Of a stretch of DNA of 64,000 bases, positions 53,023-61,517 are shown piece after piece (positions within the stretch are counted from its first letter, which is position 1; each line of letters opens with the position of its first letter). The DNA is from an uncultured Clostridia bacterium. GTDB lineage: Bacteria; Bacillota; Peptococcia; Peptococcales; Peptococcaceae. The notes under the pieces are model-generated. The model was not told the DNA's origin, did no database searches, and worked only from the letters and a program-made list of their open reading frames with translations. The position numbers and the translations under genes are program-made. The stretch covers positions 1-64,000 of the forward strand of contig CALXSY010000003.1 of the NCBI GenBank assembly GCA_944391285.1, read 5' to 3'.

Positions 53023-55023
53023 TTACTTCAGCGCTTGATAAATAATGCCTCCTTCGCATTTGTCAGGAACCGGAGCCCCCTGCAAACTGCAAATTGTCGG
53101 AACAATATCTACCTGATGCACTCGTCTTGCCATCACAAAGTTTTCCTTAATACCTTTCCCAGCCGCAAAGAACAAGCATTTCATGGAAAACTCGTAACTT
53201 TCTGTGCTGCTGAACGATGCTGCGTGATCCTGGGTGCAGTGTGGATGAAGGATAAAATAAAGGTCTCCTACTCTGTCACCATACAGCCCCAAGGCTTCCA
53301 TGCCGTCACGTTTAACTATACAGTCAACAATTCTTTCATTAGTTTGCGGATCTCTATATGCATATAAATCGTCAATAATTTTATCTAACAAAGCATCATA
53401 ATCTTCCGGTTCTACACATCCTTGCGGATCTCTGCCTTTCAAGTTAACATAAATATATCCGCTTCTCTGGCTTACCGCAGTAGTATGTGCCCAGTCAATC
53501 TGCGTTTTTCCCTTTTCATCTTTCATGGTTTTGACATAACCCAAGCTTTGCATAATATCTACGACAATTCCCCATGAATCAGCAATCAAAGGTTTCGGAT
53601 AACCATATTTGCGCGGCAGACCGGCATGATCAGATACTACGAAAATAGCTGTTTCGCCGTCATCCAAATGGTAAAGCATTTTTCCTAATGTCGCATCAAT
53701 ATTTTGATAATATTTGACTAAAAGCTCGTGGAAATTTTCATACCGCGGACTTTCCGGGCAAATATCGGAAAGCATGTTATGATTGGCACAATCAATGGAA
53801 TGCATATGGCAATAGAAAAGATCCCACTCCTTATTATCCAGCAGATAATTAATAGCATCAGCATGCCAATCCATATTTAACGCCCAAGTTTCCTGACCAA
53901 TATACGGATATGGTCTGCCGGCATTTGATGGCTGAATAAACGGTCCTATATGTTCCAGCAACTCTTGCGCAATTGCCGGCGGATATGTTGTTTTTTCGTT
54001 AGCTTTCAGCCGGCACGCTGCAGAAACATACAACTCCATTTCATCTGCATCGGGGCTTAATTTATAAAGCCTCATCTTATAGGCAACCTCACGTTTTATA
54101 TCGCCTTCCAGCATGCTGTCATATATCCAGCCGCTCCACTCACCTAACCGGACTTCACCTAATAATTTGTCCTCTTTCTTGCTGGCATAAAGCTTCAATG
54201 AGCGATATTGACCGTTTTCCGGCAGCAATAAACCGGTTCTTCTCAATATTCCGTTGTTCATCGGCAAAGTAACTTCCAACGCACCGTCCGGCAGCTCCAT
54301 GCCCCAATTTTCTGCCGGTCTGATGGCTGTTTCAAACTTATTAATAATCGACATCCACTCTGCTTCATTGCCTACAGCAGTTCCTTCATTAACATGACCA
54401 ACTTCAAATAAGCCGCTGAAGTGCTCATCTCCGTCTGTATTGGTATCCGTATCAGTTACGTCAAACTTTTTGCTTTCAACAGTTTCTGTCATAACACAGC
54501 CGGCACCGGTATCATTTTTGCCGGCATACTTGGAAATCAGCTCAAAATCTCCTTTTTTACCAAAATACAGCTTATCTAAATCAATAATATTTTGCCCCAT
54601 ACATTCCGAGTTGCTGCCGTCCACATAAATAACATTTTCTTTGCTGGTAGGCGGCCAAGCAGTTGGATAGTTAAATACTATCGATTTCTTCCCGGCTTTG
54701 GCATATACATCCCAAATAAACTCTGCGCGAATCTGTTTGGAGTTCCAGCCTAAATCCAAGTCATCTAAATCTCTGCCGGCAGTGTGATTCCAAAAACAAG
54801 TTATCCCATGAGTTCCCGGCCAAGCTCCGGTGGCCAAGGTTGCCCAACAAGGCGGGGTAATGGTCGGCAAAGCGCCAATCATACCAACATTTTCAGTAGT
54901 TACACCAATGTCTCTCATTTTTTGAAAATTTGGCATTTTCCCTTGTTCTATTAACGTATTAACAAATTTAGGATCGGCACCATCAAAACCAATAACCATA
55001 ACTTTCTTTACTTTTTCCGTCAT
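53023..55023 (-). CDS. Alkaline phosphatase-superfamily (NPP-type) phosphodiesterase A
   Basis: A 666-residue type I phosphodiesterase/nucleotide pyrophosphatase-fold enzyme without signal peptide, hence cytoplasmic. Metal/catalytic residues: D14 (VIGFDGAD), T56 nucleophile (PTITPPCWATLATG), D and H in SIDCANH, DH in VVSDHAG, and the last His in QDHAASF. The CxPxR formylglycine motif of sulfatases is absent. Long insert of ~250 residues between T56 and the second metal motif (beta-rich, MELPDGALEVTLP). First gene of an operon with permease A. Substrate unknown: phosphodiester, phosphonate or another anionic ester. Confidence 0.85.
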   Translation of the reverse strand: MTEKVKKVMVIGFDGADPKFVNTLIEQGKMPNFQKMRDIGVTTENVGMIGALPTITPPCWATLATGAWPGTHGITCFWNHTAGRDLDDLDLGWNSKQIRAEFIWDVYAKAGKKSIVFNYPTAWPPTSKENVIYVDGSNSECMGQNIIDLDKLYFGKKGDFELISKYAGKNDTGAGCVMTETVESKKFDVTDTDTNTDGDEHFSGLFEVGHVNEGTAVGNEAEWMSIINKFETAIRPAENWGMELPDGALEVTLPMNNGILRRTGLLLPENGQYRSLKLYASKKEDKLLGEVRLGEWSGWIYDSMLEGDIKREVAYKMRLYKLSPDADEMELYVSAACRLKANEKTTYPPAIAQELLEHIGPFIQPSNAGRPYPYIGQETWALNMDWHADAINYLLDNKEWDLFYCHMHSIDCANHNMLSDICPESPRYENFHELLVKYYQNIDATLGKMLYHLDDGETAIFVVSDHAGLPRKYGYPKPLIADSWGIVVDIMQSLGYVKTMKDEKGKTQIDWAHTTAVSQRSGYIYVNLKGRDPQGCVEPEDYDALLDKIIDDLYAYRDPQTNERIVDCIVKRDGMEALGLYGDRVGDLYFILHPHCTQDHAASFSSTESYEFSMKCLFFAAGKGIKENFVMARRVHQVDIVPTICSLQGAPVPDKCEGGIIYQALK

Positions 55024-55070
55024 ATTGCAGCCTCCTATATCTTTAATTAGAAAAATTTTTCTATATTTTT

Positions 55071-55099
55071 ATTATATATTACTGCTTTTTATAATGCAA
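55071..55099 (-). promoter_or_regulatory. Promoter of phosphodiesterase A operon
   Basis: Minus-strand TTGCAT, 17-nt spacer, TATAAT. Confidence 0.65.
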
Positions 55100-55109
55100 A
55101 CAACTTAAT

Positions 55110-55136
55110 TTTGAGAGTTTTTTCGATATGCTCAAA
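55110..55136. promoter_or_regulatory. LysR-type inverted repeat upstream of phosphodiesterase A
   Basis: TTTGAG-N15-CTCAAA, starting 11 bp upstream of the -35, where LysR activators bind. Arms are 6 bp with partial extension in A/T. Confidence 0.5.
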
Positions 55137-55311
55137 TTTTTTTTGAATTGTTTTTTATATTTGAGGTGTATCTTCTATGTGTTTTAGCTGTTTAAGCTGA
55201 AAATCTTCTTGCAATTAATAAAAAAACAGCAAAACAATAGTTTCGCCATTAACAATATTGCTTTATTTTTTGATACCCTATCTAACAACATACCACAATT
55301 CTTTCTGCAAC

Positions 55312-55341
55312 AAAAAAAGCGCTTTGATTTCTCAAAGCGCT
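55312..55341 (-). terminator. Terminator after permease B
   Basis: Minus strand: stem AGCGCTTTGA / TCAAAGCGCT followed by TTTTTTT; separates operon B from operon A. Confidence 0.85.
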
Positions 55342-55359
55342 AAATTAATCATACATTTT

Positions 55360-56823
55360 TTAAAACAAAACATTGCCCAAAGGCATAAATACTAAAAGCA
55401 TTGCCAAAGTAGCAGCCACCATTGCAATAACTGCAGCCATCATAATATATCTGCTGGAAATATGCTCCGCTTGCGAATAAATCAAAGCTCCATAGAAAGA
55501 CGAAGCTGGAAGTAAAAATGCCGTTTGCGCCATCAAGCACATTAATACAGCCATCATATGCAAATTTAAACCAAGGCTTTCTGAATATGGCATAATTACC
55601 GCAATCATCAGAAGCATTACAACTGTATTATTGGCAAAGTTCGTTAAAATTAAAGTAATTACAAATACAATAACTGTAAAGGTAAAGGCACTATGCCCAC
55701 CCAAAATTGGATTGACTAAAGACATAACCCAAGCAGATATACCTGTTGCTTCGTTGGTCAGCATCGGTGAAAAAGTAAAGGCTATTGCCATCAAAAGTAC
55801 CGAATCCCAAACTATCATGCTGGCTGTTTTTGAAACATCCAGCATAGGCTTGCCATCAATTTTGACTAAGACCATAATTGCAGTTAGAAGCCAGGAAACA
55901 CCCAAAGTTCCCAAACGACTATATGTTTGCACAAAAGCATTATCTCCTAAAAAACTAACTAATCCTGTAAGCATCATCATTACCAAAAAGACTATTAAAT
56001 ATATCCCGGCAAATTTTTGTCTTTTGTTCATCGGCGGCAAGTCTTTAAATACCATTGCTGCATCAGCATTTTTTAAAGCAGATAAATCAATACGCAAAAC
56101 AAATTTCATCATTAAAATAAAAAGTATTAAAGCTGCTGTACATCCGCAAATAAGCAGGATAGAGGCTGAGACAATATTTATTTCCGTCATCGGTGTCATG
56201 CCATAAAAGAAACCCATGACAGATACAAATGCGGACTTATATGGTAAAGATATTATGCCGCAAACAAAAGCAAACATTAAACCTACCACCATAGCAGCAC
56301 AATATTTGCTTTTCCGAGGTATGCCGGCAGTTTCTGCTATTTTATAAACCATCTCCCACATAACAAAAAGCAAAGGCATTTCTCCGCCTAAAGCCACAAT
56401 GATATATAAGCCCAGAATTAAAGCACCTGTCAAAAGCCAAGGTCTGCCCTCAATAATTTTTCTGGTGATGATCCATCTAACTAAATAGTCGAAAACCCCG
56501 GTTTGCGCCACAGCAAATATTACCGCCATAGCAAACACGCACATAATTACCAGGCTATTGCCAAAGGACGATGTGCAAACAGCAGCTGAGTTCTCGCCAA
56601 AAATAATCATGGCAATAAGTCCCATCAAGCTGGGCCAAAACATGCCTACTAAAGACCAAAGATAAACTAACCCTAATAAAATACCCAAATATTTCATACC
56701 AAGCGGCGTAACTGTACTAAAAGGAGGTAAAAAACCAACGCCGAACATTAAAATGAGACCAATAACTGAATGAATATAATATTTTTTATCTTTTGATAAT
56801 TTTCCTTTTGTTTCTACGCTCAT
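55360..56823 (-). CDS. SLC13/DASS-type anion permease B
   Basis: A 487-residue permease with about 12-13 helices of the same superfamily as permease A but quite diverged. GNSLVIMCVFAMAVIFAVAQTG and the second-half NFANNTVVMLLMIAVIMPYSE resemble the paired SNT-like substrate loops of DASS carriers. Second gene of operon B, 94 nt after phosphodiesterase B with hairpin B between. Substrate unknown. Confidence 0.82.
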   Translation of the reverse strand: MSVETKGKLSKDKKYYIHSVIGLILMFGVGFLPPFSTVTPLGMKYLGILLGLVYLWSLVGMFWPSLMGLIAMIIFGENSAAVCTSSFGNSLVIMCVFAMAVIFAVAQTGVFDYLVRWIITRKIIEGRPWLLTGALILGLYIIVALGGEMPLLFVMWEMVYKIAETAGIPRKSKYCAAMVVGLMFAFVCGIISLPYKSAFVSVMGFFYGMTPMTEINIVSASILLICGCTAALILFILMMKFVLRIDLSALKNADAAMVFKDLPPMNKRQKFAGIYLIVFLVMMMLTGLVSFLGDNAFVQTYSRLGTLGVSWLLTAIMVLVKIDGKPMLDVSKTASMIVWDSVLLMAIAFTFSPMLTNEATGISAWVMSLVNPILGGHSAFTFTVIVFVITLILTNFANNTVVMLLMIAVIMPYSESLGLNLHMMAVLMCLMAQTAFLLPASSFYGALIYSQAEHISSRYIMMAAVIAMVAATLAMLLVFMPLGNVLF

Positions 56824-56852
56824 AATGTTTCCTCCTTAATCATATTGAAAAT

Positions 56853-56887
56853 ATCCAAAGAACAGCTTTATTTGCCGTTCTCTGGAT
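56853..56887 (-). promoter_or_regulatory. Intercistronic hairpin B
   Basis: Minus-strand RNA forms a 14-bp stem (ATCCAGAGAACGGC / GCTGTTCTTTGGAT, two G-U pairs) with a 7-nt loop, between phosphodiesterase B and permease B. It matches hairpin A in position and in the AGAnCGGCAAA core. Confidence 0.6.
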
Positions 56888-56917
56888 AACCCTCATTAAA
56901 TTTTCATTGCAGCATTA

Positions 56918-58948
56918 TTAATCTTCCAAAATCTGATAAATTGGTGCTCCCTCAGCATTTGCCGGCATTCTTACGCCGCCAAGCACTGCTACAGTAGGAG
57001 CCACATCCACCTCACGAATGACACGTGTGGTTTTAAAGTTTTTCTTGATTCCTTTGCCTGCTGCAGCAAAAATAGGTGATTGCGATGTGTGTGCAAGCCC
57101 TCTTGCAGTTGATAGTCCATCACCATGATCGCCTAAATGTCTATCAGTCTGCATAACTATCAAATCCCCGCACTCTGGTCCACCTAAACCAATTACAGCT
57201 GCATCTTTATTGCGCAATACTAAAGAATATGGGCAATGACCTTTTTCATCTTTCATATTGTAAAAATGCGTAATAATATCTGCTTCCAAATCATATTTAT
57301 CTGCCGGATCAACAATACCAGTTGCATACTTACCTTTTAAATTAATATATATTTCATTCATACGCGTAAATACTGCCTTAGTTTTACTCCAATCTATTTC
57401 TTGTAACGGATTACCATCATCATCATATAAAACTTCAGTATATCCCCAATCGCGCATAAATGTAGCATCAACACCTGCTCCGGCATAATCGGAATAACCT
57501 TGTTGTTCTGTACAAGTCAAACCATGATCTGATATCAAGAAAATTGTCCAACCTTCATCTAATAAATGTAAAAAGCGCCCTAAATAGTAATCATTCTGCT
57601 TAGATATTTCAACCAAAAATCTTTGATAATCCTCAGCAGGTAATGTTCCGCCGCCGTTAGCAAATGCAATAAACATATGCTTGATAGCGTCATCGTTATG
57701 AACATGCGAAAAAATGACCTCTATACCTTTTTTCTCAATCATATAATGTAAACTGTCAGCCCACCACCGCATAGTACGCATCCAGTTTTCCAGCATGCAA
57801 TCCTCAATCAACTCTTTATCTACGGAGCCAAGATTGGAAACCGGCGGTGGAAATCCAATATTTTCAATAATTTCTTTATGCAAAGACTTCGGTGAGAATA
57901 CACTGTCATCTGCAATATCAATACCAGCAGAAATCCACATTCTTACTTTACTGCCGTCTTCAGCAATTTCCAAAACTCTCATATTACGAGCAACTTCAAA
58001 AGTCTTATCTTTTTTTATAGCTTCATCAACAATACCTTCAACAAATTCCTTGTTTTTAATTACAACTATAGGTTCGTTGGATTTTTTGTTTTTATAAATT
58101 GCTACTTTATCGTAAACACCGTCTTCATTTTTAGTCAACAATGCCTGCCGTCTAATTAGACCTTGTGAAAATAAAATTATAAATTCTTTAGCATCATCAG
58201 GTACCGCTATACTCCACCCCTCAGCTTTTTTGATTGGAGATAAACTAGCATCTAAGGGTTGCGCTGTCATATCACTTTTTGCTCCTTTTGGCAAACGGAT
58301 AATCTTTATATCGGGAGCGGTTGCCATTTGATGCTGATACTCTTTTTGATCGCCTAAATCGGTAGCATTTTTCGGAGTATCCTCCATCTCAATATCAGTG
58401 ATTACGCACATATGAGAAGTTTCACCGGCAGCTTTTTTAAACGTCACCACTTCGATATTTTCTGAAGCAACAGCAACATACTCCCAGTCTTTTTGTCCCA
58501 TTCCCATGCAAATACCTTCTGGCTGTGTGCCATCAACTACATATAAATTTTTACTGTCGCTGCTCGGCGGCCATGAAGATCCAGGCCAATGCCAAACAAG
58601 GGTTTTTTTGCCCGCTTCAGCAAAGACATTCCATACTTGCTCTGCTTGGCACAATCTAGAGTCAAGTGCATAACCAAAGGTATCCAATTTTTCGGGGTTT
58701 TGTCTCCAAAAGTCAGTAATGCCATGAGTCATTGGATAAGCACCAGTAGCCAAGGTAGTCCACATTGGAGGAGTAATAGTTGGCATTGCTCCCAACAAAA
58801 CCAGATCTTCTCTAGCTGAACCCCTTTCTAAAAACTTTTGTAAGTTAGGCATATAACCTTGTTCCATATGATATTTAGTTAAAACAGGATCCATTCCATC
58901 GATACCTAAAACTAATATTTTGTCAGCAATGTTTGTAGCTTTTAGCAT
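56918..58948 (-). CDS. Alkaline phosphatase-superfamily (NPP-type) phosphodiesterase B
   Basis: A 676-residue paralogue of phosphodiesterase A. Shared blocks: LGIDGMDPV (D17), MPTITPPMWTTLATGAYPMTHGI (T59), the WPPSS segment, NDDAIKH (D and H), FLISDHGL (DH) and GDHGDG (last His). No signal peptide. The insert between metal motifs is diverged from A, suggesting a different but related substrate. The start is the ATG 8 nt after AAAGGAGA; an ATG 45 nt upstream has no site. First gene of operon B. Confidence 0.85.
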   Translation of the reverse strand: MLKATNIADKILVLGIDGMDPVLTKYHMEQGYMPNLQKFLERGSAREDLVLLGAMPTITPPMWTTLATGAYPMTHGITDFWRQNPEKLDTFGYALDSRLCQAEQVWNVFAEAGKKTLVWHWPGSSWPPSSDSKNLYVVDGTQPEGICMGMGQKDWEYVAVASENIEVVTFKKAAGETSHMCVITDIEMEDTPKNATDLGDQKEYQHQMATAPDIKIIRLPKGAKSDMTAQPLDASLSPIKKAEGWSIAVPDDAKEFIILFSQGLIRRQALLTKNEDGVYDKVAIYKNKKSNEPIVVIKNKEFVEGIVDEAIKKDKTFEVARNMRVLEIAEDGSKVRMWISAGIDIADDSVFSPKSLHKEIIENIGFPPPVSNLGSVDKELIEDCMLENWMRTMRWWADSLHYMIEKKGIEVIFSHVHNDDAIKHMFIAFANGGGTLPAEDYQRFLVEISKQNDYYLGRFLHLLDEGWTIFLISDHGLTCTEQQGYSDYAGAGVDATFMRDWGYTEVLYDDDGNPLQEIDWSKTKAVFTRMNEIYINLKGKYATGIVDPADKYDLEADIITHFYNMKDEKGHCPYSLVLRNKDAAVIGLGGPECGDLIVMQTDRHLGDHGDGLSTARGLAHTSQSPIFAAAGKGIKKNFKTTRVIREVDVAPTVAVLGGVRMPANAEGAPIYQILED

Positions 58949-59019
58949 TTGAATATCTCCTTTTTTTGAATTTTCTGTATTTATTATGCGCATATATAAA
59001 TACGATGTCTACATTTATA

Positions 59020-59048
59020 ATTATAATAAAAGAAGATTTTTATGTAAA
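59020..59048 (-). promoter_or_regulatory. Promoter of phosphodiesterase B operon
   Basis: Minus-strand TTTACA, 17-nt spacer, TATAAT. Confidence 0.65.
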
Positions 59049-59061
59049 GCCAATCTTTGTT

Positions 59062-59110
59062 GCTTTTTTCTCTCTAATGCAATTATAAATTGCATTAGAG
59101 AGAAAAAAGC
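59062..59110. repeat. Perfect 49-bp inverted repeat (23-bp arms, 3-nt centre)
   Basis: Both arms read GCTTTTTTCTCTCTAATGCA plus ATT inward, with ATA at the centre and no mismatch. It ends 13 bp upstream of the -35 of operon B, and its distal edge forms the T run of the LysR-B terminator. It could be the operator of LysR B, a second terminator, or a trace of a duplication or insertion. Confidence 0.85.
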
Positions 59111-59131
59111 CAGGATATGTATTCCTGGCTT
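59103..59131 (-). terminator. Terminator of LysR regulator B
   Basis: Minus-strand stem AAAGCCAGG / CCTGGCTTT then TTTC, immediately after the lysR stop and overlapping the inverted repeat. Confidence 0.75.
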
Positions 59132-60058
59132 TTATACTGTTCCATATACTTTTACAAAATAATCTACAAATTTTATTATTAGCTCAGGAGCATTTTTCGG
59201 AACCAAAAGCCCATGACCAACTTCTATTTTGGGTTGTAAAGGTATTATTTTTACATCATTATACTTATTAATTTGTGTCGAATTAAGTAAAGCAAATTCT
59301 GTAGTAACAATAGCTTCTGTGCCATTTACTAAAGCAGTTTCACAGCTTTGGCTTGAACCAGAAACCCTTATTTTTCTTCCTTTAAACCCATATTTTTTAA
59401 TGCAATATAGGAAAAAATTTTCCCGACCAAATGATTCACTATAAGAAACTATTGGTACATTTTCCAAATCTTTAATGTTTACACTTTTATGTTTGCTTAT
59501 TGGCATTGCACTATTCATCAGCAAAACTAAAGGTTCTACTTTTAAAAAATATATATCAAAACTTTCTTCCAGAGTTTCTTTTAATGTCAAATAATCGTTT
59601 TTTTCAAACAATGCAAAAATTAATTGCGCAGAATAATCCTTTGCCAAAATTTTATCAAAAACATACATTGGCTCCTTATATTCAGCAAAATAGATAAAAC
59701 TTGGATGTTCCTGAATAAAATGATTGACAATACTATTAAAAGGCAAAAAAAATGTCGGTGCTAATAAAATTTGGAATACTTCTCCCAAGCTGTTGCCTTC
59801 TACTTTTCGAGGAGACAACTCGTAAATTTTCTTTTTAATATCAATAATCTGCTTGCAATATTGGTAAAGTTTCTCTCCTTCTTCGGTGGGAAAAACTCCG
59901 TTGCGGTTGCGATGAATTAGTTTTACTGCCAACTCTTCCTCTAATTGCTTTATTGCTCTGCTAATATTTTGGTGAGTTACATACAACATTTCTCCTGCTT
60001 TTGTCATTGAACGCAAATCAACTATCGCTACGAAATATTCCAATTGCTCCAAGTACAT
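59132..60058 (-). CDS. LysR-family regulator B
   Basis: A 308-residue LTTR: MYLEQLEYFVAIVDLRSMTKAGEMLYVTHQNISRAIKQLEEELAVKLIHRNRNG is the HTH; the effector domain follows. The start is the ATG after GGAGG; an upstream frame extension lacks a site. Same direction and directly upstream of operon B, so the likely controller of that operon. It is only distantly similar to regulator A. Confidence 0.9.
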   Translation of the reverse strand: MYLEQLEYFVAIVDLRSMTKAGEMLYVTHQNISRAIKQLEEELAVKLIHRNRNGVFPTEEGEKLYQYCKQIIDIKKKIYELSPRKVEGNSLGEVFQILLAPTFFLPFNSIVNHFIQEHPSFIYFAEYKEPMYVFDKILAKDYSAQLIFALFEKNDYLTLKETLEESFDIYFLKVEPLVLLMNSAMPISKHKSVNIKDLENVPIVSYSESFGRENFFLYCIKKYGFKGRKIRVSGSSQSCETALVNGTEAIVTTEFALLNSTQINKYNDVKIIPLQPKIEVGHGLLVPKNAPELIIKFVDYFVKVYGTV

Positions 60059-60187
60059 AAAAACAACCTCCATTCGCCAAAAATATAACTTCATTTTGCT
60101 ATTTTCATCCTAATTGCTTACCCTCATTATTATAGCACATTATATCTCAATCTTCTATCTTAATAGCAAAAATACGGTTAATGCTCA

Positions 60188-60435
60188 TTAATTTTTTATT
60201 AATAGGAATTCTCCTTGCAAATTAAGCGCATGATTCATCGGAGCAGAACCCTGCCCTAAATCCAGCATAAAAACCAAAGCTCCGGAAAAATACGCCTTAG
60301 CCCTCTGCGCAAAGACTTCAAGCTTATAGACTTTGGCAAGATTAGCAGCAAGAGCGCTAAAAAGGATACTGCTTGTTCCGTGAATATTAACATTGGCAAT
60401 GTGCTTGCCGTAAAACCATTGCGTCTTGCCGTTCT
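60188..60435 (-). pseudogene. Unidentified gene remnant
   Basis: One frame reads as a protein-like stretch of ~80 residues (starts YKNGKTQWFYGKHIANVN, includes FAQRAKAYFSGALVFM, ends GEFLLIKN then stop), but it has no start and is preceded by a stop two codons earlier. I do not recognise the family. Lies next to the ParB-like remnant. Confidence 0.4.
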
Positions 60436-60485
60436 TATAGAATTAATCATTGGCTGTGACAGCCTTTAAACAAGAAAACGCAAGG

Positions 60486-60644
60486 CTAAAGATGTGTACA
60501 CTTGTTCTCTTGGATAGAATTCAGCAAATATTCCTGCTCCTCAACAGCTAAATAAGACACCTCAACCGCTGGATGAAAGGACATCAATTTTTCGTCAACC
60601 ATATCCAACAACTTAGAGATTAACTCAGTTAGCCGAATATAGCG
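60486..60644 (-). pseudogene. ParB/RepB-like partition protein remnant
   Basis: A 52-codon fragment without start: RYIRLTELISKLLDMVDEKL then SFHPAVEVSYLAVEEQEYLL, ending ENKCTHL-stop. This strongly resembles the central part of ParB-like proteins carried by integrative conjugative elements in Firmicutes (pattern RYIRLT-LI--LLD-VDE). A shifted frame after the stop continues the homology (SLAFSCLKA, like SLAQALRLKKL), so it is a frameshifted relic. Confidence 0.6.
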
Positions 60645-60707
60645 TTAAGCGCCTTACGCTGTTTAGTTCATTTTGTCCTAACAGTTCATCCGATCTTACT
60701 CCTAATA

Positions 60708-60737
60708 AATTCGTGCTTATTAGGCACGAATTTTCTT
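60708..60737 (+). terminator. Terminator-like hairpin in the decayed region
   Basis: Stem AATTCGTGC / GCACGAATT followed by TTCTTT on the plus strand; no intact gene precedes it. Confidence 0.45.
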
Positions 60738-60796
60738 TGAGTTTTATCATAGTTTTTTCCCTCTTTCCCTTGTTCAAAATTTATTCTTTTATAAAA

Positions 60797-61207
60797 TTAT
60801 GATTTTGAACCAAGGAATATAGCAAACATACTTGCAAATAATACCGCTGATCTGACAACTAAGCCTTTGATAAAGTTTTTCATTGAAACGAAGCCATAAC
60901 TGTACAGCAGCATTTCACTTCCTGTTTCATAGGAAAATAATAATGCGGCAATCATGAATACCATTGGAAAATTGATTGCCGCAATTTCTTCTAATAATCT
61001 AATACTCTGAATATACGCCAAAAATATAATCAATACGAAAATTTGTCCAGCATTGAAGCCATTGTATTTACGGGTCAAAAGCAATATTAAAGTAGCAATA
61101 AACATTGTCAATGCTTTTATTTTCTGCACATTGCTTCGCCTAAAGTTTTTATACTCTTTACTAAAACATAAGTAACTTTGGAATCGTAATGAACATTCTT
61201 TTTCCAC
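60797..61207 (-). CDS. Hypothetical membrane protein (possibly remnant)
   Basis: A 136-residue open frame with three to four hydrophobic segments (MFIATLILLLTRK, IFVLIIFLAYIQSI, FPMVFMIAALLFSY, VVRSAVLFASMFAIFLG). No family recognised. The start is a weak GTG without a clear ribosome binding site; the real start may be an internal ATG before the first helix. It sits in a decayed patch, so it could be the C-terminal part of a lost transporter. Confidence 0.4.
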   Translation of the reverse strand: MEKECSLRFQSYLCFSKEYKNFRRSNVQKIKALTMFIATLILLLTRKYNGFNAGQIFVLIIFLAYIQSIRLLEEIAAINFPMVFMIAALLFSYETGSEMLLYSYGFVSMKNFIKGLVVRSAVLFASMFAIFLGSKS

Positions 61208-61338
61208 CGGTATTTTTAAATACCGACAATACAGCTAATAATTACGCTATCATCAAAATACTCGGCACTACATCATATTTCCTGATTGTTTGTTTTATTA
61301 GTCCATTTATTTACTATTTCACCAATAAAGCTGAATAA
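61189..61338 (+). pseudogene. Fragment of a membrane protein
   Basis: A short plus-strand frame of 49 codons ending NTDNTANNYAIIKILG, then a hydrophobic helix (TSYFLIVCFISPFIYYF) and TNKAE-stop. It overlaps the opposite-strand frame and lacks a ribosome binding site. Looks like the tail of a transporter gene that has been lost. Confidence 0.3.
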
Positions 61339-61461
61339 TCATATGAGTTAACCAAACTTTTGCGTATTTATTTTACACAATAAGTAATTTAGCATGGCTG
61401 CAACTCCATCCTCAAGCTCTAATTGTTCTCAGACATCTTCTCAGCCTCATATGCGCCACAC

Positions 61462-61502
61462 TTGACAAAAATCCGCATAAATGCTATAATGAACTATGTT
61501 CA
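61462..61502 (+). promoter_or_regulatory. tetR promoter with TGAAC-N3-GTTCA operator
   Basis: TTGACA, 17 nt, TATAAT (extended -10 TGC). The palindrome TGAACTATGTTCA begins at the last base of the -10 and covers the start point, so the regulator likely represses itself. Confidence 0.8.
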
Positions 61503-61517
61503 CCAATAGGAGGCTTT

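Noticed and set aside
53023-58948. Reading the two large hydrolases as arylsulfatases
   Set aside because: The formylglycine motif C/S-x-P-x-R is missing and the nucleophile position is Thr as in NPP enzymes.
60430-60470. Sequence AAAGGCTGTCACAGCCAA resembling the end of the FeoB-associated gene (KGCHSQ)
   Set aside because: Only about 18 nt match, and the frame that continues the ParB-like homology reads through it differently; chance or trivial similarity is more likely than a feo relic.
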